From Streptomyces hokutonensis (GTDB taxonomy: Bacteria; Actinomycetota; Actinomycetes; Streptomycetales; Streptomycetaceae), in NCBI RefSeq assembly GCF_000376565.1, contig NZ_BARG01000058.1:1-64000 (forward strand): a DNA stretch of 64,000 bases, in the 5' to 3' direction. A model generated the notes under the pieces. The model searched no databases and had not been told where the DNA came from. It saw only the letters and a program-made list of their open reading frames with translations. Of this stretch, positions 1 to 9,573 are shown one piece after another (within the stretch, counting starts at the first letter, position 1; every line of letters begins with the position of its first letter). Made by a program: the position numbers and the translations under genes.

Positions 1-34
1 CCGCCGCGTGGGCGCGACCAGCCACGACGGCGAG
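1..34. repeat. Truncated end of a dispersed Streptomyces intergenic repeat
   Basis: The first 34 bases (CCGCCGCGTGGGCGCGACCA and following) look like the end of a G/C-rich element scattered between genes in many Streptomyces chromosomes, usually downstream of coding regions. It lies just downstream of rplQ and is cut by the window edge. The assignment rests on recollection of that common sequence. Confidence 0.35.
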
Positions 35-50
35 TCAGCCAAAGAACGAC

Positions 51-551
51 TTACGCGTCCTTGGACTCCTCGTCGGCCTCGACCTCAGCCGGCTTCGCGT
101 CCTCGACGACCTCAACCGGAGCCGAAGCCTCGGCGTCCTTCGCGGCACGCTTGGTGGCCGCCTCGGCCTCACCCGTCGCAGCCTGCGCGACGGTCAGGGC
201 CTCGACGAGCTCGATGACAGCCATGGGCGCGTTGTCGCCACGACGGTTACCGATCTTGGTGATACGGGTGTAGCCACCGGGACGGTTCTCGTAGCGCGGG
301 CCGATCTCGGTGAAGAGCGTGTGGACGACGCTCTTGTCCGTGATCACCTGGAGCACCTGACGGCGGTTGTGAAGGTCGCCCTTCTTCGCCTTGGTGACCA
401 GACGCTCGGCGTACGGCCGCAGCTTGCGGGCCTTCGCCTCGGTGGTGGTGATACGGCCGTGCTCGAAGAGGCTCTTCGCGAGGTTCGCGATGAGCAGCTT
501 CTCGTGCGCGGCGCTGCCGCCCAGACGGGCACCCTTGGTGGGCTTCGGCAT
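51..551 (-). CDS. rplQ: 50S ribosomal protein L17
   Basis: L17 sits near the exit of the peptide tunnel in the large subunit. The protein has 166 residues and begins MPKPTKGARLGGSAAHEKLL, the conserved L17 start. The family core covers about residues 1-120. The last 45 or so residues form an Ala/Glu/Asp-rich acidic tail that E. coli L17 (127 aa) lacks and actinobacterial L17 often has. It is the last gene of the alpha operon, 83 bases downstream of rpoA. Confidence 0.98.
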   Translation of the reverse strand: MPKPTKGARLGGSAAHEKLLIANLAKSLFEHGRITTTEAKARKLRPYAERLVTKAKKGDLHNRRQVLQVITDKSVVHTLFTEIGPRYENRPGGYTRITKIGNRRGDNAPMAVIELVEALTVAQAATGEAEAATKRAAKDAEASAPVEVVEDAKPAEVEADEESKDA

Positions 552-634
552 TTCTTTCTCCTTGGTATCTGCCCCGGCCGTATGAGGTACCGGGGTCAGG
601 ACCCGGTGAGCGGACGCTCACCGGCAACAACCGA

Positions 635-1657
635 TCAGTACTGCTCGGTCTCCACAAAACCCGCGTCCACGTCGTCGTCGGCGCCGAAGGCGTCGGCAGC
701 GGCCGTCGGGTCGAATCCGGGCGGGCTGTCCTTCAGGGCCAGGCCCATGCCGGCCAGCTTCGCCTTGACCTCGTCGATGGACTTCGCGCCGAAGTTGCGG
801 ATGTCCAGGAGGTCGGCCTCGGAACGAGCCACGAGCTCACCCACGGAGTGGATGCCCTCGCGCTTGAGGCAGTTGTAGGAGCGGACGGTGAGTTCCAGCT
901 CCTCGATCGGCAGGGCGAGGTCGGCGGCCAGGGCGGCGTCCGTGGGGGACGGGCCCATGTCGATGCCCTCGGCGTCGATGTTCAGCTCGCGGGCGAGACC
1001 GAACAGCTCCACCAGGGTCTTGCCGGCCGACGCCATCGCGTCACGGGGACGCATCGCCTGCTTGGTCTCGACGTCGACGATCAGCTTGTCGAAGTCGGTG
1101 CGCTGCTCGACACGCGTCGCCTCGACCTTGTACGTGACCTTCAGCACCGGCGAGTAGATCGAGTCGACCGGGATCCGGCCGATCTCCTGACCCACCTGCT
1201 TGTTCTGCACCGCGGAGACGTAACCGCGGCCACGCTCGACCGTGAGCTCCATCTCCAGCTTGCCCTTGCCGTTGAGCGTGGCGAGGACCAGGTCGGGGTT
1301 GTGCACCTCGACACCGGCCGGGGGCGCGATGTCGGCGGCGGTGACCAGACCCGGACCCTGCTTGCGCAGGTACATCACGACCGGCTCGTCGTGCTCACTG
1401 CTCACGACCAGCTGCTTGATGTTGAGGATCAGGTCGGTGACGTCCTCCTTGACGCCCGGCACGGTGGTGAACTCGTGCAGGACACCGTCGATCCGGATGC
1501 TGGTGACAGCGGCTCCGGGGATCGAGGAGAGGAGCGTACGGCGGAGGGAGTTGCCGAGGGTGTAGCCGAAGCCGGGCTCCAGCGGCTCGATCACGAACCG
1601 CGAACGGAACTCGTCAACGACCTCTTCGGTCAGAGACGGACGCTGAGCGATCAGCAT
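635..1657 (-). CDS. rpoA: DNA-directed RNA polymerase alpha subunit
   Basis: The 340-residue alpha subunit dimerises to seed core polymerase assembly, and its C-terminal domain contacts upstream promoter DNA and activators. The N-terminal domain (about 1-230) includes the FEPLEPGFGYTLGNSLRRTL-type signature near residue 25. The alpha-CTD (about 250-310) has the helix-hairpin-helix stretch ending IDEVKAKLAGMGLALK. The C-terminus is an acidic linker-like tail. The ATG is preceded by GAAGGA. It lies between rpsK and rplQ; rpsD, present here in E. coli, is absent, as expected for Streptomyces. Confidence 0.99.
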   Translation of the reverse strand: MLIAQRPSLTEEVVDEFRSRFVIEPLEPGFGYTLGNSLRRTLLSSIPGAAVTSIRIDGVLHEFTTVPGVKEDVTDLILNIKQLVVSSEHDEPVVMYLRKQGPGLVTAADIAPPAGVEVHNPDLVLATLNGKGKLEMELTVERGRGYVSAVQNKQVGQEIGRIPVDSIYSPVLKVTYKVEATRVEQRTDFDKLIVDVETKQAMRPRDAMASAGKTLVELFGLARELNIDAEGIDMGPSPTDAALAADLALPIEELELTVRSYNCLKREGIHSVGELVARSEADLLDIRNFGAKSIDEVKAKLAGMGLALKDSPPGFDPTAAADAFGADDDVDAGFVETEQY

Positions 1658-1773
1658 GAGGTGATTCCTTCAGTCATGGACACCCACTATTTGATGTCCT
1701 GCTGTTACTACAAGGGTACGGGCGATACGGCACCGAAGTGCCGTACCGCCCGAATCCTCAAGACAGCCGTGCG

Positions 1774-2178
1774 TCAGACGCGGCGGCGCTTCGGCGGACG
1801 GCAGCCGTTGTGCGGGGTGGGGGTGACGTCCTGGATGGAGCCGACCTCAAGACCGGTGGCCTGGAGGGAGCGGATCGCGGTCTCGCGACCGGAGCCCGGG
1901 CCCTTCACGAAGACGTCGACCTTGCGCATGCCGTGCTCCTGCGCGCGACGGGCGGCCGACTCGGCGGCCATCTGCGCGGCGAAGGGGGTGGACTTGCGCG
2001 AGCCCTTGAAGCCGACGTGGCCGGCGGAGGCCCAGGAGATCACGTTGCCCGAGGGGTCCGTGATCGAGACGATCGTGTTGTTGAACGTGCTCTTGATGTG
2101 CGCGTGGCCGTGAGCGACGTTCTTCTTTTCCTTGCGGCGCACCTTCTTGGCAGCGCCCTGACGACCCTTGGGGGGCAT
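1774..2178 (-). CDS. rpsK: 30S ribosomal protein S11
   Basis: S11 (134 aa) shapes the platform of the small subunit around the mRNA exit channel. It has the basic N-terminus MPPKGRQGAAKKVRRKEKKN and the central stretch HIKSTFNNTIVSITDPSGNV, both diagnostic of S11, and ends in the basic CRPPKRRRV tail that contacts 16S rRNA. It follows rpsM by 69 bases and precedes rpoA. Confidence 0.99.
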   Translation of the reverse strand: MPPKGRQGAAKKVRRKEKKNVAHGHAHIKSTFNNTIVSITDPSGNVISWASAGHVGFKGSRKSTPFAAQMAAESAARRAQEHGMRKVDVFVKGPGSGRETAIRSLQATGLEVGSIQDVTPTPHNGCRPPKRRRV

Positions 2179-2247
2179 CTATTACTCCTACGGGGAGGTG
2201 GTCGGTCCTACAGCGAAGACCGCTGGTGAAGCGTTGTCCGCTGTGGA

Positions 2248-2628
2248 CTACTTCTTGCCCGGCTTCTTCTTGCCGGCGATGGCGCGACGCGGACCCTTGC
2301 GGGTACGAGCGTTCGTGCTGGTGCGCTGACCGCGAACGGGCAGACCACGACGGTGACGGAGACCCTGGTAGCAGCCGATCTCCACCTTGCGGCGGATGTC
2401 GGCCTGGATCTCGCGACGGAGGTCACCCTCGGTCTTGATGTTGGCGTCGACGTACTCACGAATCGCGACGAGCTGCTCTTCCGAGAGGTCGCGAACGCGG
2501 GTGTTGGGGTCGATGCCGGTCTCGGCCAGCGTCAGCTGGGAAAGGGTCCGACCAATGCCGAACACGTAGGTGAGGGCGACCTCCACGCGCTTTTCGCGCG
2601 GGATGTCGACACCGGAAACGCGTGCCAT
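2248..2628 (-). CDS. rpsM: 30S ribosomal protein S13
   Basis: S13 (126 aa) lies in the head of the small subunit and forms an intersubunit bridge. It starts MARVSGVDIPREKRVEVALT, carries the helix-two-turns-helix (GIGRTLSQLTLAETGI), and has the signature GLRHRRGLPVRGQRTSTNAR near residue 90, followed by a Lys/Arg-rich tail that reaches the P-site tRNA. It is separated from rpmJ by about 206 bases in which I see no gene. Confidence 0.99.
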   Translation of the reverse strand: MARVSGVDIPREKRVEVALTYVFGIGRTLSQLTLAETGIDPNTRVRDLSEEQLVAIREYVDANIKTEGDLRREIQADIRRKVEIGCYQGLRHRRGLPVRGQRTSTNARTRKGPRRAIAGKKKPGKK

Positions 2629-2834
2629 TCAATGGCTCCTGGTGATCTTCGGAGGTCTTCCGCAGAACCGGATCCCAGCCGCCGGCCTCTTCGTTCGAAG
2701 ATTTGGTACGGCGTGGGTCCCCAGCCTCCGAGCCGGGGGTGTCGGGCGCCTACTACGCCCGGGTCCTGCGTATGAACATGTACTGCTCGCGTCGCGCGAA
2801 TCTCTGCGAAAAGATGCAGAGGGAAGGTCGTGCG

Positions 2835-2948
2835 TCAGCCCTGGCGCTGCTTGTGGCGCGGGTTCTCGCAGATGACCATGACCCGACCGTGACGGCGGAT
2901 CACCCTGCACTTGTCGCAGATCTTCTTGACGCTCGGCTTGACCTTCAT
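2835..2948 (-). CDS. rpmJ: 50S ribosomal protein L36 (zinc-binding form)
   Basis: This 37-residue gene reads MKVKPSVKKICDKCRVIRRH and onward to a KQRQG end. Cys11, Cys14, Cys27 and His32 form the zinc ribbon of the C+ form of L36, the version not made under zinc starvation; Streptomyces commonly also encode a zinc-free paralogue elsewhere. It lies between infA and rpsM in the conserved order. Confidence 0.97.
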   Translation of the reverse strand: MKVKPSVKKICDKCRVIRRHGRVMVICENPRHKQRQG

Positions 2949-3007
2949 TGGTGAGGTTCTCCGGGTCAGTTGCCTGCGGCGCCGCTTGCGCGGAACCTGG
3001 GCAAGAT

Positions 3008-3229
3008 CTACTTGTAGCGGTAGACGATCCGGCCACGCGTCAGGTCGTACGGAGACAGCTCCACCACGACCCGGTCGTCAGGGAGGATGCGGATGTAGTG
3101 CATACGCATCTTGCCGCTGATGTGTGCCAGGACCTGGTGGCCGTTCTGGAGCTCCACCTTGAACATGGCGTTCGGGAGAGACTCGACGACAGTGCCTTCG
3201 ATCTCGATGGCACCTTGCTTCTTGGCCAC
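3008..3229 (-). CDS. infA: Translation initiation factor IF-1
   Basis: IF-1 binds the A site of the 30S subunit during initiation. The 73-residue S1/OB-fold protein starts at a GTG (VAKKQGAIEIEGTVVESLPN) preceded by GAAGGGCGAAGC, and ends LTRGRIVYRYK like other bacterial IF-1 proteins. The frame stays open 23 codons further upstream, but that extension does not resemble IF-1 and I exclude it. It sits between map and rpmJ. Confidence 0.98.
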   Translation of the reverse strand: MAKKQGAIEIEGTVVESLPNAMFKVELQNGHQVLAHISGKMRMHYIRILPDDRVVVELSPYDLTRGRIVYRYK

Positions 3230-3402
3230 GCTTCGCCCTTCGAATCGACTACCTTGATCGACTCGCGCGCGTTCCCCTTGCGGGGTGCATGCGGACATGC
3301 GGGTGCACGAGAGCCGACGAGTCAGTCTACGTCAGGGCCCTCGGAAAGACGAATCGATGGAGGATGCCCCGGCTCGAAGATCACTAAGCACAAGGAGAGT
3401 GT

Positions 3403-3452
3403 TCTTAGGGGCGCGGGGAACTGCGCGACCAGCCCCCACCGGCGGTCAGCCG
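3403..3452. repeat. Dispersed Streptomyces intergenic repeat (TTAGGGGCGCGGGGAACTGC type)
   Basis: The 228-bp gap between map and infA holds a sequence of the form AGGGGCGCGGGGAACTGCGC followed by GACCAGCCCCC. Very similar elements recur in Streptomyces intergenic regions, typically just after genes. It lies immediately downstream of the map stop codon and may act as an mRNA 3-prime-end hairpin. Assignment is from recollection of the repeat. Confidence 0.45.
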
Positions 3453-3457
3453 GACAA

Positions 3458-4294
3458 CTACGCCACGGGATCCGGCGCAGCCGTGATCCCATACTCAGCC
3501 AGCTTCGCCTTACCCCCATCAGGAGCCGTCAGCACGAGCGGCCCCTCCTCGGTCAAGGCAACCGAGTGCTCCCAGTGGGACGACCACGTCCCGTCGGTCG
3601 TGATCACCGTCCAGTCGTCGGACAGCACCTCGGTCTTCGGCGTACCGAGCGACACCATCGGCTCGATCGCCAGGCAGAACCCGGGAATCAGCTTCGGCCC
3701 CTTGCCCCGCCGCTTCTCCACGTAGTTCAGCAGATGCGGATCCATGTGCATCTCGGTACCGATGCCATGACCGCCGTAGTCCTCGACGATCCCGTACTTG
3801 CCACCGCCGGGCTTCGGCTGCCGCCGGATGTACGTCTCGATCGCGCGGGAGATGTCGACGAGCCGGTTTCCGAGCTTCATCGCGGCGATGCCCGCCCACA
3901 TCGACTCCTCGGTCACCCGGGAGAGCTCGATGAGCTCAGGGGCGTGACCGGAGCCGACGAACGCGGTGTACGCGGCGTCCCCGTGCCAGCCGTCGATGAT
4001 CGCGCCGCAGTCGATGGAGATGATGTCGCCGTCCTTCAGCACCACCTCGTCGGAGGGGATGCCGTGGACGACGACCTCATTGACCGAGGTGCAGATGGTG
4101 GCCGGGAAGCCGCCGTAGCCAAGGAAGTTGGGCTTCGCGTTGTGGTCGGCGAGGACCTTGCGGGCCACCTCGTCCAGATCCTTCGTGCTCGCGCCGGGTA
4201 CGGCCGCTTCACGCGTGGCCGCGTGGATCGCGGCGACGACCAGCCCCGCCTCGCGCATCTTGGAGATCTGCTCGGGGGTCTTGATCTGCACCAT
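3458..4294 (-). CDS. map: Methionine aminopeptidase, type I
   Basis: It removes the initiator methionine from nascent proteins. The 278-residue protein has the pita-bread fold motifs: TSVNEVVVHGIP with the conserved His, DCGAIIDGWHGDAAYTAF with the metal-binding Asp pair, GGHGIGTEMHMDP with the metal-binding His, and FCLAIEPMVS with a metal-binding Glu. It lies between adk and infA in the spc region. Streptomyces usually have a second map elsewhere. Confidence 0.97.
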   Translation of the reverse strand: MVQIKTPEQISKMREAGLVVAAIHAATREAAVPGASTKDLDEVARKVLADHNAKPNFLGYGGFPATICTSVNEVVVHGIPSDEVVLKDGDIISIDCGAIIDGWHGDAAYTAFVGSGHAPELIELSRVTEESMWAGIAAMKLGNRLVDISRAIETYIRRQPKPGGGKYGIVEDYGGHGIGTEMHMDPHLLNYVEKRRGKGPKLIPGFCLAIEPMVSLGTPKTEVLSDDWTVITTDGTWSSHWEHSVALTEEGPLVLTAPDGGKAKLAEYGITAAPDPVA

Positions 4295-4397
4295 GGGGGC
4301 CTGCGCTCTCCGTCTTCCGCGTCACATGGGATATGGCTGTACACAACAGTACGGCCGCGACGCCCGTGAGGGCACCGCGGCCGGAACTGGTGGGCGA

Positions 4398-5056
4398 CTA
4401 CTTGTCGTCGTCGCGCTTCAGCGCGTCCAGCGCGCGCTGGGTGATCTCGTCCACCGGGCCGAGCGAGGAGATCGTGACCACCAGGCCCTGGGCCTTGTAG
4501 TAGTCGATGATCGGCTCGGTCTGCGTGTGGTAGACCTCCAGCCGGGTGCGGACGGTGTCCTCGGAGTCGTCGTCGCGCTGGTACAGCTCGCCGCCGCAGG
4601 TGTCACAGACACCGTCCTGCTTGGGCGGGCTGTACGTCACGTGGAAGACGTGGCTGGAGTCCTTCCGGCAGATGCGGCGGCCGGCGATGCGCTTGACCAC
4701 CTCTTCCTCGGAGACCTCCAGGTCGAGGACCGCGTCCAGCTTGATGCCCTCGGTCTTCAGCAGTTCGTCCAGCGCCTCGGCCTGCGACACATTGCGCGGG
4801 AAACCGTCGAGGAGAAAGCCGTTCACAGCGTCCGGCTGCTCCATGCGGTCCTTGGCCATCGCGATGGTGACCTCGTCCGGGACCAGGTTGCCCGCGTCCA
4901 TGTAGGACTTCGCCAGTTTGCCGAGTTCCGTGGCCTGACTGATGTTGGCACGGAAGAGATCGCCGGTGGAGATGTGCGGGATGTGCAGCGTCTTGGCCAG
5001 TCGCACAGCCTGCGTTCCCTTACCGGCGCCCGGCGGCCCGACGAGGACGATTCGCA

Positions 5057-5057
<1 letters not shown>
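4398..5057 (-). CDS. adk: Adenylate kinase
   Basis: It interconverts ATP plus AMP with two ADP. At 219 aa it is a long-type enzyme with the P-loop GPPGAGKGTQ at residues 7-16, the AMP-binding stretch DGFPRNVSQAEAL, and a full LID region containing a CDTC pair and other cysteines that suggest a zinc-binding LID. Its ATG overlaps the secY stop codon by one base, so the two are translationally coupled. Confidence 0.98.
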
Positions 5058-6370
<1,313 letters not shown>

Positions 6371-6482
6371 GGTGCCTCCTGCGACCCCCGCGCCAGTGCG
6401 TCAAGGGTGACGGTCTTGAGGTTCGACGAATAAGAACAGTGCAGGCCACCTTACCGGCGACTCTGCCCCCGTGGAACGACCA

Positions 6483-6515
6483 ACCGGGGATACCCCGTTA
6501 TGGGGTATCCCCGGT
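6483..6515 (-). terminator. 14-bp perfect hairpin between rplO and secY
   Basis: The sequence ACCGGGGATACCCC, a 5-base loop, then its exact reverse complement lies 23 bases after the rplO stop in the rplO-to-secY direction. It has no U-tract, as is common for Streptomyces hairpin terminators and attenuators. It probably reduces read-through from the ribosomal protein genes into secY-adk-map. Confidence 0.6.
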
Positions 6516-6538
6516 CGGGATCGCTTATGTCATCGCGC

Positions 6539-6994
6539 TCAGACGAGCTCGGTGACGGTACCGCCGGCGGCGGTGATCTTCTCCTTGGCGGAACCGGAGA
6601 CGGCGTCCACCGTCACCTGCAGCGCCACGGAGATCTCGCCCTGGCCGAGGACCTTGACGAGGCTGTTCTTGCGAACCGCACCGTTGGCGACGAGACCCTC
6701 TACGGTGACCTCGCCACCTTCCGGGTACAGGGCCGCCAGCTTGTCGAGGTTCACGACCTGGTACTCGGTCTTGAACGGGTTGCGGAAGCCCTTCAGCTTC
6801 GGAAGACGCATGTGGAGGGGCATCTGGCCACCCTCGAAGCGCTCCGGAACCTGGTAACGGGCCTTCGTACCCTTGGTTCCACGACCGGCCGTCTTACCCT
6901 TCGACGCCTCACCACGACCCACACGGGTCTTGGCGGTCTTGGCGCCCGGGGCGGGACGGAGGTTGTGGATCTTGAGCGGGTTGTTCTCCGCCAT
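6539..6994 (-). CDS. rplO: 50S ribosomal protein L15
   Basis: L15 (151 aa) is a late-assembling large-subunit protein. The N-terminal extension NPLKIHNLRPAPGAKTAKTR and the following Gly/Lys/Arg-rich segment (RGTKGTKARYQVPERFEGGQ) thread through 23S rRNA. The C-terminal globular part ends with the L15 pattern ALQVTVDAVSGSAKEKI. It is two bases downstream of rpmD. Confidence 0.99.
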   Translation of the reverse strand: MAENNPLKIHNLRPAPGAKTAKTRVGRGEASKGKTAGRGTKGTKARYQVPERFEGGQMPLHMRLPKLKGFRNPFKTEYQVVNLDKLAALYPEGGEVTVEGLVANGAVRKNSLVKVLGQGEISVALQVTVDAVSGSAKEKITAAGGTVTELV

Positions 6995-6996
6995 GA

Positions 6997-7179
6997 TCAG
7001 TCGACCTCCTCAACCGTCACGAGGTGGCGGACGGTGTGCACCATTCCGCGGAACTCGGGGCGGTCCTCCTTGACGACCACGGTGTTGATCCCCTTGAGAC
7101 CAAGGGACCGCAGTGTGTCACGGTGGTTCTGCTTGCTGCCGATGTACGACTTCGTCTGCGTGACCTTGAGGCGAGCCAT
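6997..7179 (-). CDS. rpmD: 50S ribosomal protein L30
   Basis: This 60-residue L30 starts MARLKVTQTKSYIGSKQNHR and has the signature TLRSLGLKGINTVVV. The ATG overlaps the rpsE stop codon by one base (TAATG), indicating coupled translation. The frame is open further upstream inside rpsE, but only the 60-residue start matches the family. Confidence 0.98.
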   Translation of the reverse strand: MARLKVTQTKSYIGSKQNHRDTLRSLGLKGINTVVVKEDRPEFRGMVHTVRHLVTVEEVD

Positions 7180-7784
7180 TACGCACCCGCCCCGGCACGT
7201 GCACGAAGGAGAGCCGCGGGGGCGACGTCCTCGAGGGGCAGACCGCGGCGGGCCGCGATCTCCTCGGGACGCTGCAGGCCCTTGAGGGCCGCCACGGTCG
7301 CGTGCACGATGTTGATCGCGTTGGACGAGCCGAGCGACTTCGACAGGATGTCGTGAACGCCGGCGCACTCGAGCACTGCACGCACCGGACCACCGGCGAT
7401 AACGCCGGTACCGGGGGAAGCAGGCTTGAGCAGGACGACGCCCGCGGCCTTCTCGCCCGTGATCGGGTGCGGGATGGTGCCCTGGATACGGGGGACCTTG
7501 AAGAAGTGCTTCTTGGCCTCCTCAACACCCTTGGCGATGGCGGCCGGCACCTCCTTGGCCTTGCCGTAACCGACACCGACGGTGCCGTCACCGTCGCCCA
7601 CCACGACGAGCGCGGTGAAGCTGAAGCGACGACCACCCTTGACAACCTTGGCGACGCGGTTGATCGCGACTACGCGCTCAACGTACGCGGTCTTCTCGGC
7701 GGCAGCAGCGCCGCCGTCACGGCCCTTCCGGTCCCGCCGCTCGCCGCCACCGGCACCGCTTCCACGGCGCTGGGGTCCAGCCAT
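7179..7784 (-). CDS. rpsE: 30S ribosomal protein S5
   Basis: S5 (201 aa) contributes to the mRNA entry helicase and decoding accuracy. It has the double-stranded RNA-binding-like N-terminal half (VVAINRVAKVVKGGRRFSFT) and the S5 signature with GVGYGKAKEVPAAI. A Gly/Arg/Asp-rich N-terminal extension of about 30 residues is typical of actinobacterial S5. It is followed without a gap by rpmD. Confidence 0.99.
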   Translation of the reverse strand: MAGPQRRGSGAGGGERRDRKGRDGGAAAAEKTAYVERVVAINRVAKVVKGGRRFSFTALVVVGDGDGTVGVGYGKAKEVPAAIAKGVEEAKKHFFKVPRIQGTIPHPITGEKAAGVVLLKPASPGTGVIAGGPVRAVLECAGVHDILSKSLGSSNAINIVHATVAALKGLQRPEEIAARRGLPLEDVAPAALLRARAGAGA

Positions 7785-7821
7785 TGGATTACCTCTCTCT
7801 TTCCGCTAGCTACGGAAGCGA

Positions 7822-8205
7822 CTAGAACTTCAGTCCGGCTTCGCGGGCGGCGTCCGCCAGGGCGGCGATGCGCCCCGCGTACTGGTTGCCACCGCGGTCG
7901 AATACGACAGCCTCGACACCGGCGGCCTTGGCGCGCTCGGCGACCAGGGCGCCGACCGACTTGGCCTGCGCGGACTTGTCGCTCTCGCCGCCGCGGATCG
8001 AGGTGTCCAGGGTCGACGCCGACGCCAGGGTGTGACCCTTGATGTCGTCGATGACCTGGGCCACGATGTGGCGGTTGGAGCGGGTCACGACCAGGCGCGG
8101 ACGCTCAGCCGTACCGGAAATGTGCTTCCGGATGCGGATGTGACGACGCTTGATGGCAGCACGCTTGTAAGCGTCGCCCTTAGCGATCTTCGTACCGTAT
8201 GCCAT
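7822..8205 (-). CDS. rplR: 50S ribosomal protein L18
   Basis: L18 (127 aa) binds 5S rRNA with L5 and L25. Family features seen are the basic N-terminus (KRRHIRIRKHISGTAERPRL), the VTRSNRHIVAQVIDD stretch and the C-terminal FDRGGNQYAGRIAALADAAR. It starts three bases after the rplF stop in transcription order. Confidence 0.99.
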   Translation of the reverse strand: MAYGTKIAKGDAYKRAAIKRRHIRIRKHISGTAERPRLVVTRSNRHIVAQVIDDIKGHTLASASTLDTSIRGGESDKSAQAKSVGALVAERAKAAGVEAVVFDRGGNQYAGRIAALADAAREAGLKF

Positions 8206-8208
8206 GGC

Positions 8209-8748
8209 TTACTTACCCGCCTTTCCGACCTTGCGCCGGATGACTTCGCCCTCGTACTTGACGCCCTTGGCCTTGTACGGGTCGGGCTTGCGCAGCTTGC
8301 GGATGTTGGCCGCAACCTCGCCGACCTTCTGCTTGTCGATGCCCTCGACCGAGAAGTGCGTCGGGTTCTCGACCTTGAACGAGATGCCCTCGGGCGCCTC
8401 GACGGTGATCGAGTGGCTGTAGCCGAGCGCGAACTCGAGGTTCGATCCCTTGGCCGCAACGCGGTAACCGACACCGCTGATCTCGAGCTTCTTCACGTAA
8501 CCCTCGGTCACGCCGGTGATCATGTTCGCCACCAGCGTGCGGGACAGGCCGTGCAGGGCCTTGTTCTGACGCTCGTCGTTGGGGCGGGTGACGTTGAGAA
8601 CGCCGTCCTCACCCTTGGCGATGTCGATCGGCGAAGCGACGGTGTGGGTCAGGGTGCCCTTGGGGCCCTTGACCGAGACCGTACGGCCGTCGATGGTGAC
8701 GTCCACGCCGGCGGGAACCGTGATGGGGAGCTTGCCAATACGCGACAT
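8209..8748 (-). CDS. rplF: 50S ribosomal protein L6
   Basis: L6 (179 aa) lies near the factor-binding centre. It begins MSRIGKLPITVPAGVDVTID and carries two repeats of the L6 fold, the second ending in the signature PDPYKAKGVKYEGEVIRRK. It is in the conserved position between rpsH and rplR. Confidence 0.99.
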   Translation of the reverse strand: MSRIGKLPITVPAGVDVTIDGRTVSVKGPKGTLTHTVASPIDIAKGEDGVLNVTRPNDERQNKALHGLSRTLVANMITGVTEGYVKKLEISGVGYRVAAKGSNLEFALGYSHSITVEAPEGISFKVENPTHFSVEGIDKQKVGEVAANIRKLRKPDPYKAKGVKYEGEVIRRKVGKAGK

Positions 8749-8770
8749 AGCTTCTTCCGATTCCTTTCCG

Positions 8771-9169
8771 CTACCAGACGTAGGCGAGAACTTCTCCGCC
8801 TACGCCCTTCTTGCCGGCCTGCTTGTCGGTGAGGAGCCCGTGGGACGTGGAGATGATCGCCACGCCGAGGCCGCCCAGCACCTTGGGCAGGGAGGTGGAC
8901 TTCGCGTAAACCCGGAGACCGGGCTTGGAGATCCGCTTGATGCCCGCGATGGAGCGCTCACGGTTCGGGCCGAACTTCAGCTCGAGAACGAGGTTCTTGC
9001 CGACCTCGGCGTCCTCGACCTTCCAGCCCGTGATGAAGCCCTCCTGCTGGAGGATCTCCGCGATGTGAGACTTGATCTTGGACGCCGGCATCGTCACGGA
9101 GTCGTGGTATGCCGAGTTCGCGTTCCGCAGACGCGTAAGCATGTCTGCGATCGGATCAGTCATGGTCAT
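8771..9169 (-). CDS. rpsH: 30S ribosomal protein S8
   Basis: S8 (132 aa) is a primary 16S rRNA binder; in E. coli it also represses the spc operon by binding the L14-L5 part of the mRNA. It reads MTMTDPIADMLTRLRNANSA at the start and has the family C-terminus GLGVAIISTSHGLLTDKQA. An ATG two codons further in is also possible. A gap of about 210 bases precedes it after rpsN, with no gene I can see. Confidence 0.98.
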   Translation of the reverse strand: MTMTDPIADMLTRLRNANSAYHDSVTMPASKIKSHIAEILQQEGFITGWKVEDAEVGKNLVLELKFGPNRERSIAGIKRISKPGLRVYAKSTSLPKVLGGLGVAIISTSHGLLTDKQAGKKGVGGEVLAYVW

Positions 9170-9382
9170 GAATTGGCCTTCGGCCTCTCTCGCCGGGGTT
9201 TCCAGGTGCCCATCCCTCTCCTCGATCCGAGACGAGGCGGGTGCGGTGCGGTGGACCTACGGCGTAGTAAGTCGTATGGGCGGCAATCAGGCGCCCAACC
9301 CCCCTAGCCTAAGCCATGGAGGGGTGGGCACCTGACCGTGCCCTCTGCTTACCGAGAGCTTCGGGAGTCCGGAAGTACCGGA

Positions 9383-9568
9383 CTACCAGGAGCTCTTGGT
9401 CACGCCCGGCAGCTCGCCACGGTGAGCCATCTCACGAAGGCACACGCGGCAGAGGCCGAACTTGCGGTACACGGAGTGCGGGCGGCCGCAGCGCTGGCAG
9501 CGGGTGTAGCCACGCACACCGAACTTGGGCTTACGAGCAGCCTTGGCAATCAGAGCCTTCTTCGCCAT
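9383..9568 (-). CDS. rpsZ: 30S ribosomal protein S14 type Z (zinc-binding)
   Basis: This 61-residue short S14 starts MAKKALIAKAARKPKFGVRG and has the zinc ribbon Cys24-x2-Cys27 and Cys40-x2-Cys43. Streptomyces typically carry this C+ form in the spc operon and a longer zinc-free rpsN elsewhere. It starts five bases after the rplE stop. The frame is open upstream, but that part is inside rplE and not coding in this frame. Confidence 0.98.
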   Translation of the reverse strand: MAKKALIAKAARKPKFGVRGYTRCQRCGRPHSVYRKFGLCRVCLREMAHRGELPGVTKSSW

Positions 9569-9573
9569 CTCGC

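Noticed and set aside
2629..2834. A missing rpsD as evidence of deletion in the alpha operon
   Set aside because: Streptomyces normally carry rpsD elsewhere, so its absence here is expected. The gap between rpmJ and rpsM shows no gene remnant.
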